A DNA stretch of 64,000 bases from Pinus tabuliformis (lineage: Eukaryota; Streptophyta; Pinopsida; Pinales; Pinaceae), in contig CM062816.1 in NCBI GenBank assembly GCA_031772625.1, positions 829,920,556 through 829,984,555 of the forward strand. The letters are read 5' to 3'. A program made the position numbers and the translations under genes. Shown in pieces: positions 10,130 to 22,280 of the stretch (its first letter is position 1; each line of letters starts with the position of its first letter). Under the pieces are notes generated by a model that was not told the origin of the DNA, made no database searches, and worked only from the letters and a program-made list of their open reading frames with translations.

Positions 10130-13100
10130 ATGGGCCTCAATGATGAACAACAGGTTTTCTTAACCCAAGAAGACCAAGAAGCTCATACTCTTAAACAATT
10201 CCAAACTCAACCAGGTGAATCATTTGATTTTAGGGAGGGATATGATACAGCCATTTATGAAGTTCACAAGCAATACAATCTGAGGAGCAGAAGAATAGAT
10301 GTCCTTGAGGCAAATAAACAGAAAGAAACCAAGCAACCTAACAAAGCTAAGATAAATAACACACCTGTACAAACCCTTCTTAGAACAGCTCCTAAAACAA
10401 ATAATTCAATAGTTGAAGATGTATCAGACAATCAACAACCTAACAGAAAACCTTCCACTTTCACTCCTTCCAAAGGAAAGGTGGAAGAACCTCCAGAAAT
10501 TGACTTGGAAGTAATTTCAACCCATAACACCACCCCTGAAAAGGAGAAAAACACTGAAAATACAGTAGAAAAAGAGAATTTCACTATCCAGAATACAAAA
10601 ACTCAAAGTGAAAAACCTTTCAATCTTCAGACTAAAATAAGCAAATTAAAGATAGCCATTCCATTGATAGAATTGGCTAAACATGATGTCTACAGAGCTC
10701 AAATTAACAGATCACTCCAAATTTCAGAGAAAAAAGATTCACTAAATCTCTTTGATGACCAGCCTGAATTAATTTTTGGACCTGAGATAAACGGAAAATC
10801 AATAGATGGAGGGGTCCCTCCTTTCTATGTAAGTCTGAACATACATGATAAAATACTTCATAATGCCATGTTTGATTCTGGTGCTTCTCATAACTTAATG
10901 CCTAAATCTGTAATGGAGAAGTTGGACCTAGATATTACGAGGCCATACAAAGATTTATTCTCTTTTCACTCAAGCCAGGTCAGATGTCTAGGATTGATCA
11001 AAGATTTATGTGTATCATTAGTTCAATACCCCACCAAGACCATTTTAATGGACATAGTGGTAGCTGATACTCCACCAAAATACGGCATGTTGTTGTCTAG
11101 ATCTTGGGGTGCAAAGATCCAAGGATCTTTACAGTTGGACATGTCTTATGCTACAGTTTCAGTATTTGGTCAACCAAAGAGATTGTACCGGGAAACTTTA
11201 ATGAAATATGTGATAAGTAGTCAGGAGAAACCCCAGAATTTTCCCATCTACTCCATGCACTCTGACATGGACTCCTTCATTCTGTACAATGCTGAAGTTA
11301 ATCCTCCAACTGATGTCAAGGTTTTAGCATTAGAACAAAAAGAAATTGTAAACGAAAAATCTAGTGTTCAAATTCAAGAAATTTCTGAGAACAATGATAT
11401 ATCAGACACTCAAGAGAAACCAGATGAAACTAAAAAACCAGATCTCCCTAGTAAACAAATTTCTGAGACTCCTGATACTAACTATGAATGTGAGATCCTT
11501 TGGTACTTAGAATTTGATGGTTCAGTTAATAAATTAGAGGCAGGAGCAAGGATTTGGGTACACAATCTAGAAAATTATCATGCTAAAGGGCATGCTTACA
11601 GATTAAACTTTAGATGCACCAATACTATGGTTGAATATGAAGCCTTGTTGCTAGGACTTAAATTGATCAAAAGTTTAGGGGCAATCAGGGTATCAGTTTT
11701 GGGAGACTTTGATTTAGTCATTCAACAGATAAAGGGGAACTTCCTCACAAATGATCCCAAATTAAGATCTTACAGAGGAGCAGCGATGGAGATCCTCAAT
11801 ACGTTCCTAGAAACACAGCTGGCCAAAATTCCAAGAAAACATAATTTGCATGCTCACAGTTTGGCAAAATTTGCTAGCACTTGTAAACAGCCATTTGAAC
11901 CCAATCATCAATTTACCGCTGAGATTAGACACAGGCTGACCATACCTAACAATGTAAAGAATTGGCAAGTGTTTGATAATGATATTCAGATTAACAATTT
12001 CTTGACCCTAAAAGAAGAGTTTTCTAGCACTAATATAGACACGGACACTATTAGTGAGGTTGATCAAATAGATAAAATTGAAACAGACATTTCAGCAGAA
12101 AGTGCAACTCAAATACTTCACCCAACGAAATTTACCAAGAAAAGGTTGCAAGATCTTAAAGAAGTAGACATCGATGAGATTATCGGAGCAGAATCTAAAG
12201 TTATTAATTTAAAAGATAATTATTTGCCCACAAGATTAACTCCTTTGGAAGATTTCTTTGATTCTAATGATATCCCAAAGAAACCCAAGATGCAACCTCT
12301 AAACACAGATATTGAAGACTATAACATAGGAACTGAAGAAAATCTTAAAATGATAAAATTATCCAAAACTTTGCCTCCTGATCAAAAGCTTAAATATGTT
12401 GAACTGATCAAAGAATTCCAGGATGTTTTTGCCTGGAGCCATGAAGATCTGAAATCTTATGACACCTATGTAATTCAACATACAATACCCCTCAAGGAAA
12501 ATCAAAAACCATTCAAACAAAATCTCAGAAGAGTTAACCCTGTACTACTCCCCTTAATTGAAAAAGAAATCAAAAGAATGTATGAAGCAGGGACAATTGC
12601 TCCTATCAGGTTTTCAGAGTGGGTTTCTAATTTAGTACCTACTGGGAAGAAAACAGGAGAAATTAGATTGTGTGTCGATTTAAGGAATGTAAATAAGGTT
12701 TCTTTAAAAGACCACTACCCGTTACCTAAGATGGACCACATTTTACAAAGGGTAGTAGGTGCCTCTAGGATTTCACTTTTGGATGGGTTCTCAGGCTTTA
12801 ACCAAATTCTAGTCCATCCTGATGACCAGGAAAAGATTGTTTTTACAACACCATGGAGAACTTTCAAGTATGTTAAAATGCCATTTGGACTTAAGAATTC
12901 AGGGACAACCTTCCAACGAGCAATGGACATAGCTTTTGCAAAAGAAATTCACGATTTTCTGGTCATATATCTAGATGATCTTACTGTGTTTTCTAAATCA
13001 GATCAGCAACATTTAGATCATTTGAGACAAGTGTTTTTAAAATGCAAAAAGTATGGCATTTCATTAAATCCTAAGAAGTCGTTGTTCAGTCTGGAGGAAG

Positions 13101-14327
13101 GCAAACTGTTAGGCCATATAATCTCCCAAGATGGCATCAAAATTGATCCTGATAGAATAGAAGCCATTTTTCAAATACCTCACCCCAGAAATATCAAAGA
13201 ACTTCAAGCTTTCCTAGGAAAAATTAATATTTTAAGAAGATTCATTCCTAACTTGGCTGAATTAATTAGATTGTTGAACAATATGTTGAAAAAAGATTCC
13301 AAGGTTAAATGGACATTAGAAGCTAAACAAGCATTTGAAGAAATTAAAATGGCTTTGACCAAAACACCAATCCTTACAAGTCCAAAGTTTAATAGAGACT
13401 TCATAATATTTTCATTTGCATCACAACACACCATTGCTGCTATTTTACTACAAAAAGATGATCAAGGATGTGAAAAACCCATAGCCTTTTTTAGTAAAGC
13501 ACTTAGAGATGCACCGCTAAAATACCCAATCATGGAAAAATAGGCTTATGCACTTGTGAAAGCTATTAAAGACTTCAAATTATACATATTATAGTCCCAT
13601 ATAATAGCCTATGTACCAAATGCTGTTGTCAAAGATATCCTGACCCAAGAGGGGATTGAAGGCAAGAGAGGTAAATGGATTGCTACTATATTAGAGTATG
13701 ATATTGAAATAAAACCCACAAAGCTTATAAAGGGACATGGATTGGCTAAACTCATGACTGAAACCAATTTCCCAGCCCTGGATATTAATGAACTGGATAA
13801 TGAACAGGAGATGGTGACTCCACAAATCAGCCAGGCCTTCTTAGAATCACCTTGGCATGTTGATATAACTCATGTATTATTAAACCTGCAGGCTCCTCCA
13901 GGATTATCCAGAACAAAGAAAAGATTTGTAAAAATGAAAGCTTCAAAATTTTGTATTTTAGATGGTGCTCTTTTTTGGAAAAATCATGAAGGTATTCTAT
14001 TAAATTGTTTAATAAAAGATGAAGCTGACAAGGTACTCAAAGAATTTCATGCAGGGGACTGTGGTGGACATCTTTACTGGAAATCAACTACAGACAAAAT
14101 CCTAAGGGTTGGATTTTACTGGCCAACCTTGTTTGTTGATGTCAAGAAGTTTGTCACTGCTTTCCATAAATGTCAAATTTTTGAAGGCAAGAGGAAACTT
14201 CTACCTCTACCCCTTAGACCAATTTCCACGGAAAGACCATTTTAGCAATGGGGTTTGGACTTCATTGGGGAAATCCATCCTCCCTATTCTTCCCAACATA
14301 AATGGATCCTCACTGCCACATATTATT
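10130..14327 (+). pseudogene. E1 pol, N-terminal part: PR - extra RNase H - RT - RNase H - integrase start
   Basis: Open from 10130 to the TAG at 13541, then the same frame with stops near 13591 and 14243 until the small-element insertion. Domains: aspartic protease (MFDSGASHNLMP, residue ~248); extra archaeal-type RNase H (EFDGS ~463, TMVEYEALLLG, LGDFDLVIQQ), whose fourth acidic residue is His (NLHAHSLAKF); reverse transcriptase with VIYLDDLTVF (~947); ordinary RNase H whose catalytic positions read F, Q, P and K; integrase zinc-finger region HAGDCGGH...KCQIF, where the last Cys is Phe; and the first catalytic Asp (GLDFIGE). The order PR-RNase H-RT-RNase H-IN is shared with E2. It belongs to the Tat lineage by architecture, and this copy is non-functional. 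Confidence 0.9.
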
Positions 14328-14348
14328 TGTTATAGCTCTGATACCACT
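14328..14348 (-). other. PBS-like extension outside the 3' LTR of the small element
   Basis: Read on the - strand, the LTR end CTATAACA is followed by AG, then TGGTATCAGAGC, then TATAACA and the target duplication. TGGTATCAGAGC is the standard initiator-Met tRNA PBS. Position after the LTR plus a 2-nt spacer is where copied tRNA sequence would lie if primer removal had failed. Confidence 0.7.
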
Positions 14349-14778
14349 TGTTATAGATCTAACCCAGAAAATGTATGAGAATAGAAATAAACCCAAGAAT
14401 AACAAGATAGAAATAGATGGAAATGCTTCTTTATTGATCAAACCCTTAAGGTAGGGCAACACCATACATTCACTCCTTAAGGAAGGAGAACACTCCACAA
14501 TCCATATGCCTTTTCATACAATAATCCTTGATTATTCTTCACGTGGAGTCTCTAGCCTCTATATAGGCCTCATACATACAATACCATGGATCATTACCAT
14601 GGTTCCCTCATACCATCGACTAATACCATGGGCCCATTACATTATTACTAACTACTTGTGGTCCCTTACATGATATGGGTTAACCACCTTATTTATTACT
14701 ATGGCCCATCCCATTATTACATTATTACCTTGGGTACCTCCCTTGGTACCCCATATTATCCCCCCTAGGTATATAACA
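14349..14778 (-). repeat. 3' LTR of the small element
   Basis: This 430-bp copy begins and ends with the 5-bp inverted ends TGTTA and TAACA. It pairs with 15219-15655, sharing among others TTTATTGATCAAACCCTTAA and the repeated CCATGG words. It lies next to the polypurine tract, so it is the 3' LTR on the - strand. Confidence 0.9.
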
Positions 14779-14793
14779 TTCCACCCCCCTAAG
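14779..14793 (-). other. Polypurine tract of the small element
   Basis: Read on the - strand, CTTAGGGGGGTGGAA abuts the LTR start TGTTATATACC. This is the plus-strand primer site and gives the element's orientation. Confidence 0.75.
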
Positions 14794-14959
14794 CATGTTT
14801 CGTCCCTGAAACATGGGAAGAACACAAATAATAAGATCTACTCAAAATAGTAGTCCATTGGTACCATGCACGTGCATCTAGCCATCCAAGAGAAAGGTGA
14901 ACCCTCGATCTCACTAGTGCCTCGCTCGCTTGAGATGGAAGTTGACCGTGGCAGCTCTT

Positions 14960-15217
14960 CTATGTTGATGTGTAGTAGGTGGATCTTGGCTCCTTGTTAT
15001 CCGTCATACGGGGGTTGTTGTCCTTGTGGCTAATTGGTTGCCATCTTGTTGGTTGTTTTCTTGCGGGGTGATGTGGGTGATGATATGTTGAAGTTTTAAC
15101 CCACGATGTCTTTTTCTTTAATTCACCCTGTTGTGGTGTCTTCTTTTCCAATATGACTTCAACCACTGAACCCTCATCAGATGTGTCAACACCTGTAACC
15201 TTTTCGGCTTCAACCAC
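14960..15217 (-). pseudogene. 85-codon ORF inside the small element
   Basis: It begins immediately inside the 5' LTR, where a PBS would be expected, and runs most of the internal region. It is acidic then basic (TSDEGSVVEVILEKKTPQQ, later KDNNPRMTDNKEPR). The final part loosely resembles the linker between integrase and RT in copia polyproteins, suggesting a captured fragment. That resemblance is from memory and weak. It may encode nothing. Confidence 0.3.
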
Positions 15218-15218
15218 T

Positions 15219-15655
15219 TGTTATAGATCTAACCTGGGAATACTATAGATCTGATATGAAAATATAAGATAATGCAAATAAACCCAGAAATAATATGAAA
15301 TGATTCTTTATTGATCAAACCCTTAAGGTAGGGCAACACCATACATTCACTCCTTAAGGAAGGAGAACACTCCACAAGCCATATGCCTGTTCATACAATA
15401 ATCCTTCACTATTCCTTGACATGGAGTCTCTAGCCTCTATATAGGCCTCATACATACAATACCATGGGTTATTACCATGGTTCCCTCATACCATCAACTA
15501 ATACCATGGGCCCATTACATTATTATTAACTACTTGTGGTCCCTTACATGATATGGGTTAACCACCTTATTTATTACTATGGCCCATCTCATTATTACAT
15601 TATTACCTTGGGTACCTCCCTTGGTACCCCATATTATCCCCCCTAGGTATTAACA
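15219..15655 (-). repeat. 5' LTR of the small element
   Basis: This 437-bp copy pairs with 14349-14778 and carries a short extra segment near its left edge (CTGATATGAAAATATAAG). Read on the - strand it is followed by AG then TGGTTGAAGCC, a poor match to any common PBS. Confidence 0.88.
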
Positions 15656-15660
15656 TTATT

Positions 15661-16448
15661 TCACCAAATGGATAGAAGTCATTCCTTCCAGACAAGCCAA
15701 TGATACAGTGATTATAGAATTCCTACAAACCAACATACTATCCCGATTTGGCTGTCCTGAAAAGATCATAACTGACAATGCTGCTGCTTTCAAATCCAAG
15801 AAAATGATAAATTTCTGTAACAGGTACCACATCACCTTAGGCCATTCCACAACCTATTACCCTCAAGGTAATGGTCTAGCTGAGTCCTCCAATAAAATCT
15901 TGATCAATATTATTAAGAAAGTGTTGGAAGAAAACAAGAAAAACTGGCACAAGAAACTTACCAATGCATTATGGGTAGACAGATTGACAACCAAGAGGTC
16001 CATTGGGACTAGTCCTTATGAACTAGTTTATGGTATGGAGGTTGTATTTCCCTCATCCTTAGGAGTCCCTGTAATGAAATTACTGCAAGAAACTCAGGTG
16101 CAGCCCAATGACATTCAAAGAAGAATAAATCAGACCATCCATTTGCAGCAGACCAGAGAAGAGGTATACCAAAGATCCCAAGTATTACAAGAAAAACTCA
16201 AGAAAATATTTGATAAGAAGACCAAGGCAGAAGATTTTTACTTAGGAGACAAAGTTTTAAAATGGGATTCCAGGAGAGAAGACAAAGGAAAACATGGGAA
16301 GTTTGACTTCCTATGGAAGGGACCTTTTATTATCCAGGCCTCACAGGGGAACAATACTTACTTTTTAAAGAACCTAGATGGTTCAGAAACAGAAGAAGGT
16401 CCAGTTAATGGTCAGATGCTTAAACACTATTTTGATCCTACGTCTTGA
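15661..16448 (+). pseudogene. E1 pol, C-terminal part: integrase core and C-terminus
   Basis: This continues the integrase interrupted at 14327; with the 1,333-bp insertion plus duplication removed, the frame is the same. The core has FTKWIEV, the second catalytic Asp (IITDNAAAF) and the catalytic Glu (NGLAESSNK). The C-terminal part has LGDKVLKWDSRREDKGKHGKF and ends at a TGA after GQMLKHYFDPTS. The E2 integrase is very similar (VGDLVLKWDKVHEDKGKH). It would insert element cDNA into the genome. No chromodomain follows, as expected for Tat. Confidence 0.9.
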
Positions 16449-16620
16449 TGAAGATGAAGCCTGAAAAGAAGGCCCTGAGCCTCATAAGTGTAACTATCAT
16501 ATATAAAATAAAGCAACCAGCAGAAGGAGATTTCAGAGCACAGTCAAAGTTATGGAGAAGGCCATCTGACCTACTGTCCTTGACTTTCCACTAGGAAAAG
16601 CCATCCCCAAGTGGAGCCAG
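16449..16620 (+). other. E1 3' untranslated stretch before the 3' LTR
   Basis: This lies between the pol stop and the 3' LTR. The bases directly before the LTR read CCCCAAGTGGAGCCAG, only partly purine, so there is no convincing polypurine tract. Confidence 0.5.
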
Positions 16621-19600
16621 TGTTATGCTCCTATACCAATAGGTGTCATATTTCATGATTGACTTGATTAGCTCTGCAATATGTACATACTTTTTCTTGT
16701 TGCAAAGGTTTTCCATATTTTCAAAAAATCAAAAAATGTAAAGACGGTATACCCTAAAAGAAAAATCAAAGGGTCAAAAGATAAATGGTCAAAAGTAAAA
16801 ATGAAAAGAAATGAACCCCAAACAAAAAGGACCAGGAAAGTGTGCAAGTCCAAATGCCGCTACTATTTCATTTTTGTAAATAAAGCATCATGTACAGCTT
16901 GTTGAACTTTTTACCACAATTGATGAATGGTCAAAAAGCTTAATCTTGGCCATCTCATGATTGAATTTCCTGTTTTAGAGATAGAGAATAAAAATTTGTC
17001 CAAACTGTTTAGACTTGGCAGATAAGTAGATAGGTAGAGAAGCAAAGGAGCTCAACTATTTAAACTGAGCCCTTGGATGTAATAAGTGCAGATTTAGATA
17101 GGCTCATCATGTAAAGAAAAGAAAAGCTGAAAGGGGTTTGCTAGTCCAAGTGCACCCAAAGAAAAAGAAGAAAAAATGATAGGCACAGTAGGCTAGGTAG
17201 GCAGTTTTTTCTAGTGTAGCAGAAGCATACTTGTCATTGATTTTGTCTCTCAAAATGTTCATCTTACTAGTATTACAAATACCATGGCAGATGTTTGGAT
17301 ACAGATCAAGCAAAGCATGACTAACTCCCCTTCATCCCTTTCCCAAATCATTTACTAAATTCCCCCAGAGATATTAAGATCTGCTTAAATATCCTTAAAG
17401 TCACTCATTCCTTTTTATCAGATGCATAAGTAAATCCCCATTTTACTTAGGAAAATCACTTCATTTCTTGTATAAATCCCTGTTGTTTCCCTTTTTGCCT
17501 AATTTTTTAAACATTATGACTTGGCGCTTTACAATTCACTTTTTCATATTTACATTAATTTTATTATTTAAATCCCGCCCCATTCCCCGTTCCTGTATTA
17601 TATTTATAATAAAAATCCCAATTATTTATATTTCCCGTCCTCCCAGTTATATAACCATATTTTTTGTTTTAAAAGGGATTAATAGCTCATCAGGAGCTTA
17701 TTAATAACCTCCGCGCGCATAACGTTGGGATTAATTAACCTTTGGTTAATTAATAACCTAACTTAAAAACCCAACCAAAATCGCTCCCGAAACCATTAAA
17801 GTCGTTGTTAATTATAGCGGTCCCACCACTTAAAGCCTCCGCCACCTCCAACGAGTGCCCACCATCCGATCGGCGCCCTCCCATTGGACGGCAGAGATCT
17901 ATATCACTAGCCCTCCATCCGCCGAACTTTACCGCCCGGGGAATTTGCGGTATCACCGCCCGTACCAGGACGCGTGTCACACTCCCACGCTGCTCGCGGC
18001 CCTCCCATCTGAAACCACTTTAGCCCATAAGCGGTCCAGGGTAAAACCGCTTACCACCCTCCGCTACGTGACAAGATGTCCCGTCATGCTGACGTCATCC
18101 ACTCAATAAATGCCAAAAATACCCGCCAAATCAATTTTCGTTAAATAAATGATAAAATGTCATTTTCACCCCGATTCTCTGCAAACTGTGCTCCATGAAA
18201 AATACGTCCGATCGACTGTTCAAGCAGTTAGCCCGTCACCCAGCCAAGAAACTCCAGCGTCGTGCTCGGCAGTCCGCCATTCGACCTACAAATTCGTATT
18301 TTTACCTCCACAATCTAGGTATTTATCCGTTTTTTCCCTGCAAACCTGCAATTTCACTTTTCCACTGAAAATTCTACCTGAGAAAGCCAACTTTGAGTTG
18401 AAATCAGTCTGTTTAGTCCATAAAAGACTCCTAAACTTGTTGTTTAGTCCAATTCTCCACAGAAAGCCCAAATTCCAATTTGAATACACAAGACCCAAAC
18501 ATGGAAGCCCCCATAGCCCTGAATGTCGCACCCATGAACGCGCCTCATAAAGACTTAAATTATCTACCCTTGGCCGACAAAGATTTCCGAATAAAAGACT
18601 TATCTGGTGACAGGAATCATCTTCAAACCTTCTGCTAAATTAGAGATAGTCATCTAAGCAACTCTAACATTTTTGGACTGTGGGAATCAAACCTTCCCAT
18701 GTACTTCCTACCCTCAGTCCATGTTTTCCCAGACATCATTCACCAATGATGTGCCAGCTATGACCCTGTCCATAAAGCAGTTATGTCTCCTTCCCAAATT
18801 GTCCTCTTTTCCATAACTGCTGAATCCATCAATGAGAAGATACATTTCCATTCCACTGAGCCCCTTGCTCGTCTTTCCATGGGATTTTTGCTTGAACAAG
18901 CTTCTTAATTGCCCAACTCAGAGATAACCTGTATTGATCAGATGTTCATGAAACCAAACTACCAGCCCCAAGGCCCACCTCCCTATTTACATACCTGGTT
19001 CACTGAGACTGGAAAACTCATTCTTGACATGATATCCTTGATCTTGGGATTTAAGTCCAGTGAATATGTGGATCATATCACCCAGGTTTTATTATCTATC
19101 TTTACTCCAGGACAGCCCCATGTTCTCAAGTATGACTATGCCACTTTTATAGCCAACAAAATCCATGACCAATTCCTGAATTTGGATAGGTAAGGAGTTT
19201 TCAGACACACTTCTTTTATATACCATCTGTTGTTATATTATCAGCCAAACCGCTTTCCATTTCCCATCAGGAAATTGGACTCAAAAGGAAATCGGAGGTC
19301 TGTGATCTTTTGGAGCTCAGTCTTCCATAATTGTGACTCCCCTTATACCTATAGTGAATTCATTGACTTATTTGTACACCTAGCCTCCACTCTATTGATA
19401 GGAGCTCCTCCTCCTAGGATTACTGGTGACATGAAGAAGATTTTTTCGCTCTCCAAACAGTACAGGATAGATGACTAGTACCTATACCAGAATCACACAG
19501 AAATCAGAATGTATGGATGTGAACTTTGCCCTTTTCAGTTGCCTAGATATGTGCCCATGATGTTATTTGCATTACAATATTTCAGGCAGATAATCTATGC

Positions 19601-22280
19601 AGACTTAACCCACTTTTATAATGTAAAGAAGAAGGCTCAGCTGAGAATCAAAAACTAGTTAGGCCCTTATGTCATCAATTCTAGGGATGCGTGGGAAGAT
19701 GCTGAAAAGATCTTAGAAGACCACCTTAGATTCAAGAAGAGTTTTCAATGGGTGCCATATGACCCATGTAGTTTCATAAGTGACAGAAGGGTAAGAAATA
19801 GGCTATCAGTGTATGTACATCATAGCCTATAGGATCCCAGAAATTGAACAGTATGCAAATTAGGAAGAATGGGTAGAAGGGACATTAATAGAGGAAATTA
19901 GTGAACAAGAAAAGATGGAAAAGGCTATGAAAGATCTTGAAAAAACCCTTGACCTGGACTCTTTTGGACATGTATCTTTCAAGTGGCCTCAACAAGTAGG
20001 AGTTGGGACATCCTCTGCTGGAACTTCTCAGCAGCCCGCACAGAAAACTAGCACATCAGTCACAGGGACTTCAAAGGGCAAAGAGTTAGAAACTACAGAG
20101 CAGCCAATAATGACTGATTAGCCCGGGGGGTCCAAAGAACAGGAACAAGTACAAATTCCTCCAGCCCAATCTAAAGCAGCAGAAATCCCAGCATTGCAAA
20201 CTCCTCTAAATGAGGAAAGAAGCAAGAAGAGAGACAGAGAAGAGGCCACACCTATCAGTGGACCTGCTAAACAACCAGGAGCAAAGAGACAAAGACTGAA
20301 TCCTCTGTCAGAAGAGGAAATCGTTGAAGAAATGACAGACATTCTAAGAGGTGAGAGGGTAGTCAGCCAACAGACTTCCCCAGCGGTAGATACATCAACT
20401 AGCTCACATAGGCAAGAGGAAAGGCAGCACAGTGTAGAGGTATCGTCCACCAGGGCATAAAGCAAACAGTCCTCAGACATTAAACGGACTTCCATAGAAA
20501 TTAAAGCTAAAAATGATCCTGTGAGGATTCAGATGTACAATCAATACTTGAAGATGGCCCCTTCAAACCAGCAAAGGTTAATGTCTGCCTATGACATTAA
20601 AGAAGGAAAAATGTTAATGAGTTATTTTAAGCCGAAGGTACAGCAACCCCAGTCAGTAGCAGATTACATCAGAACAAACTTGGAGGTCCTAGCCAAAGAC
20701 ATTCATCCACTAGACCAAAATGAACTTCACAAACAGACTAGGGAAATGGTTTATTCCACACTAACTGGCAAAGCAATGTTGGCCCACCAGTTACAAAGTT
20801 CCTTAGACAACACAACAGCTCATTTGCATTGGGAGAAAGCCTCTTCTCTAGCCAAAGATAACAGAATCAAATCCTTAGAAGAGATCATTATGGAACTGGG
20901 ACATGACCCCAAAGATACTAAAGGCATAAAGGCACTAATCAAGAAGAAGGAAGAAGACATTGCTACCTTGAGGAAACAACTAAAGCTACCTCCTTCAAGG
21001 CACCCTCAGACTGCAGAAATCAGAGGAAGACATGATGGACCTGCTCATGAAACTCAATGAAAGATTAACTGATACAGAGCAGGCATTTGAAAAGGAATTA
21101 AAAGAGAAGCGGGGAGAGTCAACCTCCCAGCCACCTGAGGTAATCCCTACAGTCACAACTGCAGTCCCCTCAACAATTGGACCAGCATTGGCTCCTAATG
21201 TCCCAGCAGCCACAGCAGAAGTAATTACAGGTATAGAAACAACATCAACAGCACCAGGTAGTAGTACAAGTATGAGCACAGAAGAATTGATAAAGGCCAT
21301 GGAAGAATTGAGACTCCAAGCGCCAGAATTGAAACGAGTGAAAGAGCAATTGGCAAAAGTAGAAAAGAGTTATGATAAATCCAAAATAAGTATGGCAGAG
21401 AAATAAGAGAGGTTAAAGCATTAGAGAATAAAGTGAGAACATTAGAGAAGGATCTCACTTTGGATAAGCCTCTGGCAGAAATCAAAGGAATTCTTTGGAC
21501 CAACATCAATCAATCCCTAAGTAATTTTTGGCCATCTATCCAAACTATCTATGAGCAAGTTGACTTAGTGAATGTAGCACATGGAGAAATTCAAAAATCA
21601 AGAGCTTTATTAGGAAAAATGCCTGATCAAGCCAACCGGCTCATACATTTTTTGAATAACAGAAATAGAGAACAGCTGGAACAACTCGTCATCCCAGACA
21701 GGACAGGCACCATTTTGGAAATCAAAAGAGTTCTAACCAAGAGAATTTTAATGCAGAATTTGGAAAAAAGATGTCAGGATATGCAAGTAGAAATTAATTC
21801 TTTCATGGAAAGGTTTACAATTTTGCAGGATAAAGGGCTACCAAGTCTTTTAGGAAATAATGACCGGCTTATGAAACACATAGATTATGTACATAAGTTG
21901 AACACATATTTTGTTGATTAAGTTAATTCATCAACAAGTGCTTCAAGAGTAAAAGCACTCCCCACAGGCCAAACTCTCTATGATAACTTAGAAAACTTAT
22001 TTTATAATGAGCATGAGGTAAAACATTTGTTTCAGCTCCAGCCTAATGTTTTTAGATATACAGAAACTGATGAAACACTGAGGAAACTTCAGAGCCATAA
22101 ATTTCCAAAGCAACAATGGTGGGAAGACATGTTGGGGATTTTGTAAAGTTCTCTTGGGTAAAACGTACATTTTGGGCTATTTTTCCGCGATAAAGATAAA
22201 CAGAGATAAATGAGGCTCAAGCGTGTCAAAGTATATCTGATCAAGGTAAAAGAATGTCCAACAATGACAAAGTATCCAGC
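16621..22280 (+). repeat. E1 3' LTR, left part (up to the E2 insertion)
   Basis: It matches 2017 to about 7700 of the 5' LTR and is cut at 22280 by E2. The last five bases (22276-22280, CCAGC) are the E2 target duplication. It continues at 45136. Together the two parts are 6,698 bp against 6,725 bp for the 5' LTR. Confidence 0.92.
18501..22146 (+). pseudogene. E1 LTR-encoded protein (3' copy), broken
   Basis: This is the second copy of the ORF at 3913-7568, starting at the equivalent ATG and ending at the same TAA after MLGIL. It is more decayed, with stops within the N-terminal region, near 19191, 19478, 20119 and 20458, and a frame break near 21400. Open segments at 19915-20121, 20194-20460, 20521-21060 and 21433-21921 preserve the charged middle and the coiled coil. 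At about 6627 of the 5' copy this copy keeps the extra base and so shows the ancestral frame. In the genomic RNA this 3' copy, not the 5' one, would be transcribed by the LTR promoter. Confidence 0.7.

Larger units (their letters stand above)
14328..15655 (-). mobile_element. Small non-autonomous LTR element (TRIM/LARD-like) in the E1 integrase
   Basis: Flanked by the 5-bp duplication TTATT (14323-14327 and 15656-15660); removing it restores the integrase frame. Two LTRs of about 430 bp bound only 440 bp of internal sequence. A purine tract next to the left LTR (14779-14793, read on -) sets the - orientation. The 21 bp at its outer left edge (14328-14348) contain an initiator-Met-tRNA PBS sequence beyond the 3' LTR, which is unusual. 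It has no gag or pol of its own, so it must have been moved by another element. Confidence 0.88.

Noticed and set aside
14328..15655. Reading this segment as an intron in E1 pol
   Set aside because: It has paired LTRs, a polypurine tract and a 5-bp target duplication, so it is an inserted element.
2017..22280. Interpreting 2017-7568 and 16621-22146 as a tandem duplication of a host gene
   Set aside because: The repeats have LTR ends, a PBS follows the first copy, and a 5-bp target duplication flanks the whole element.
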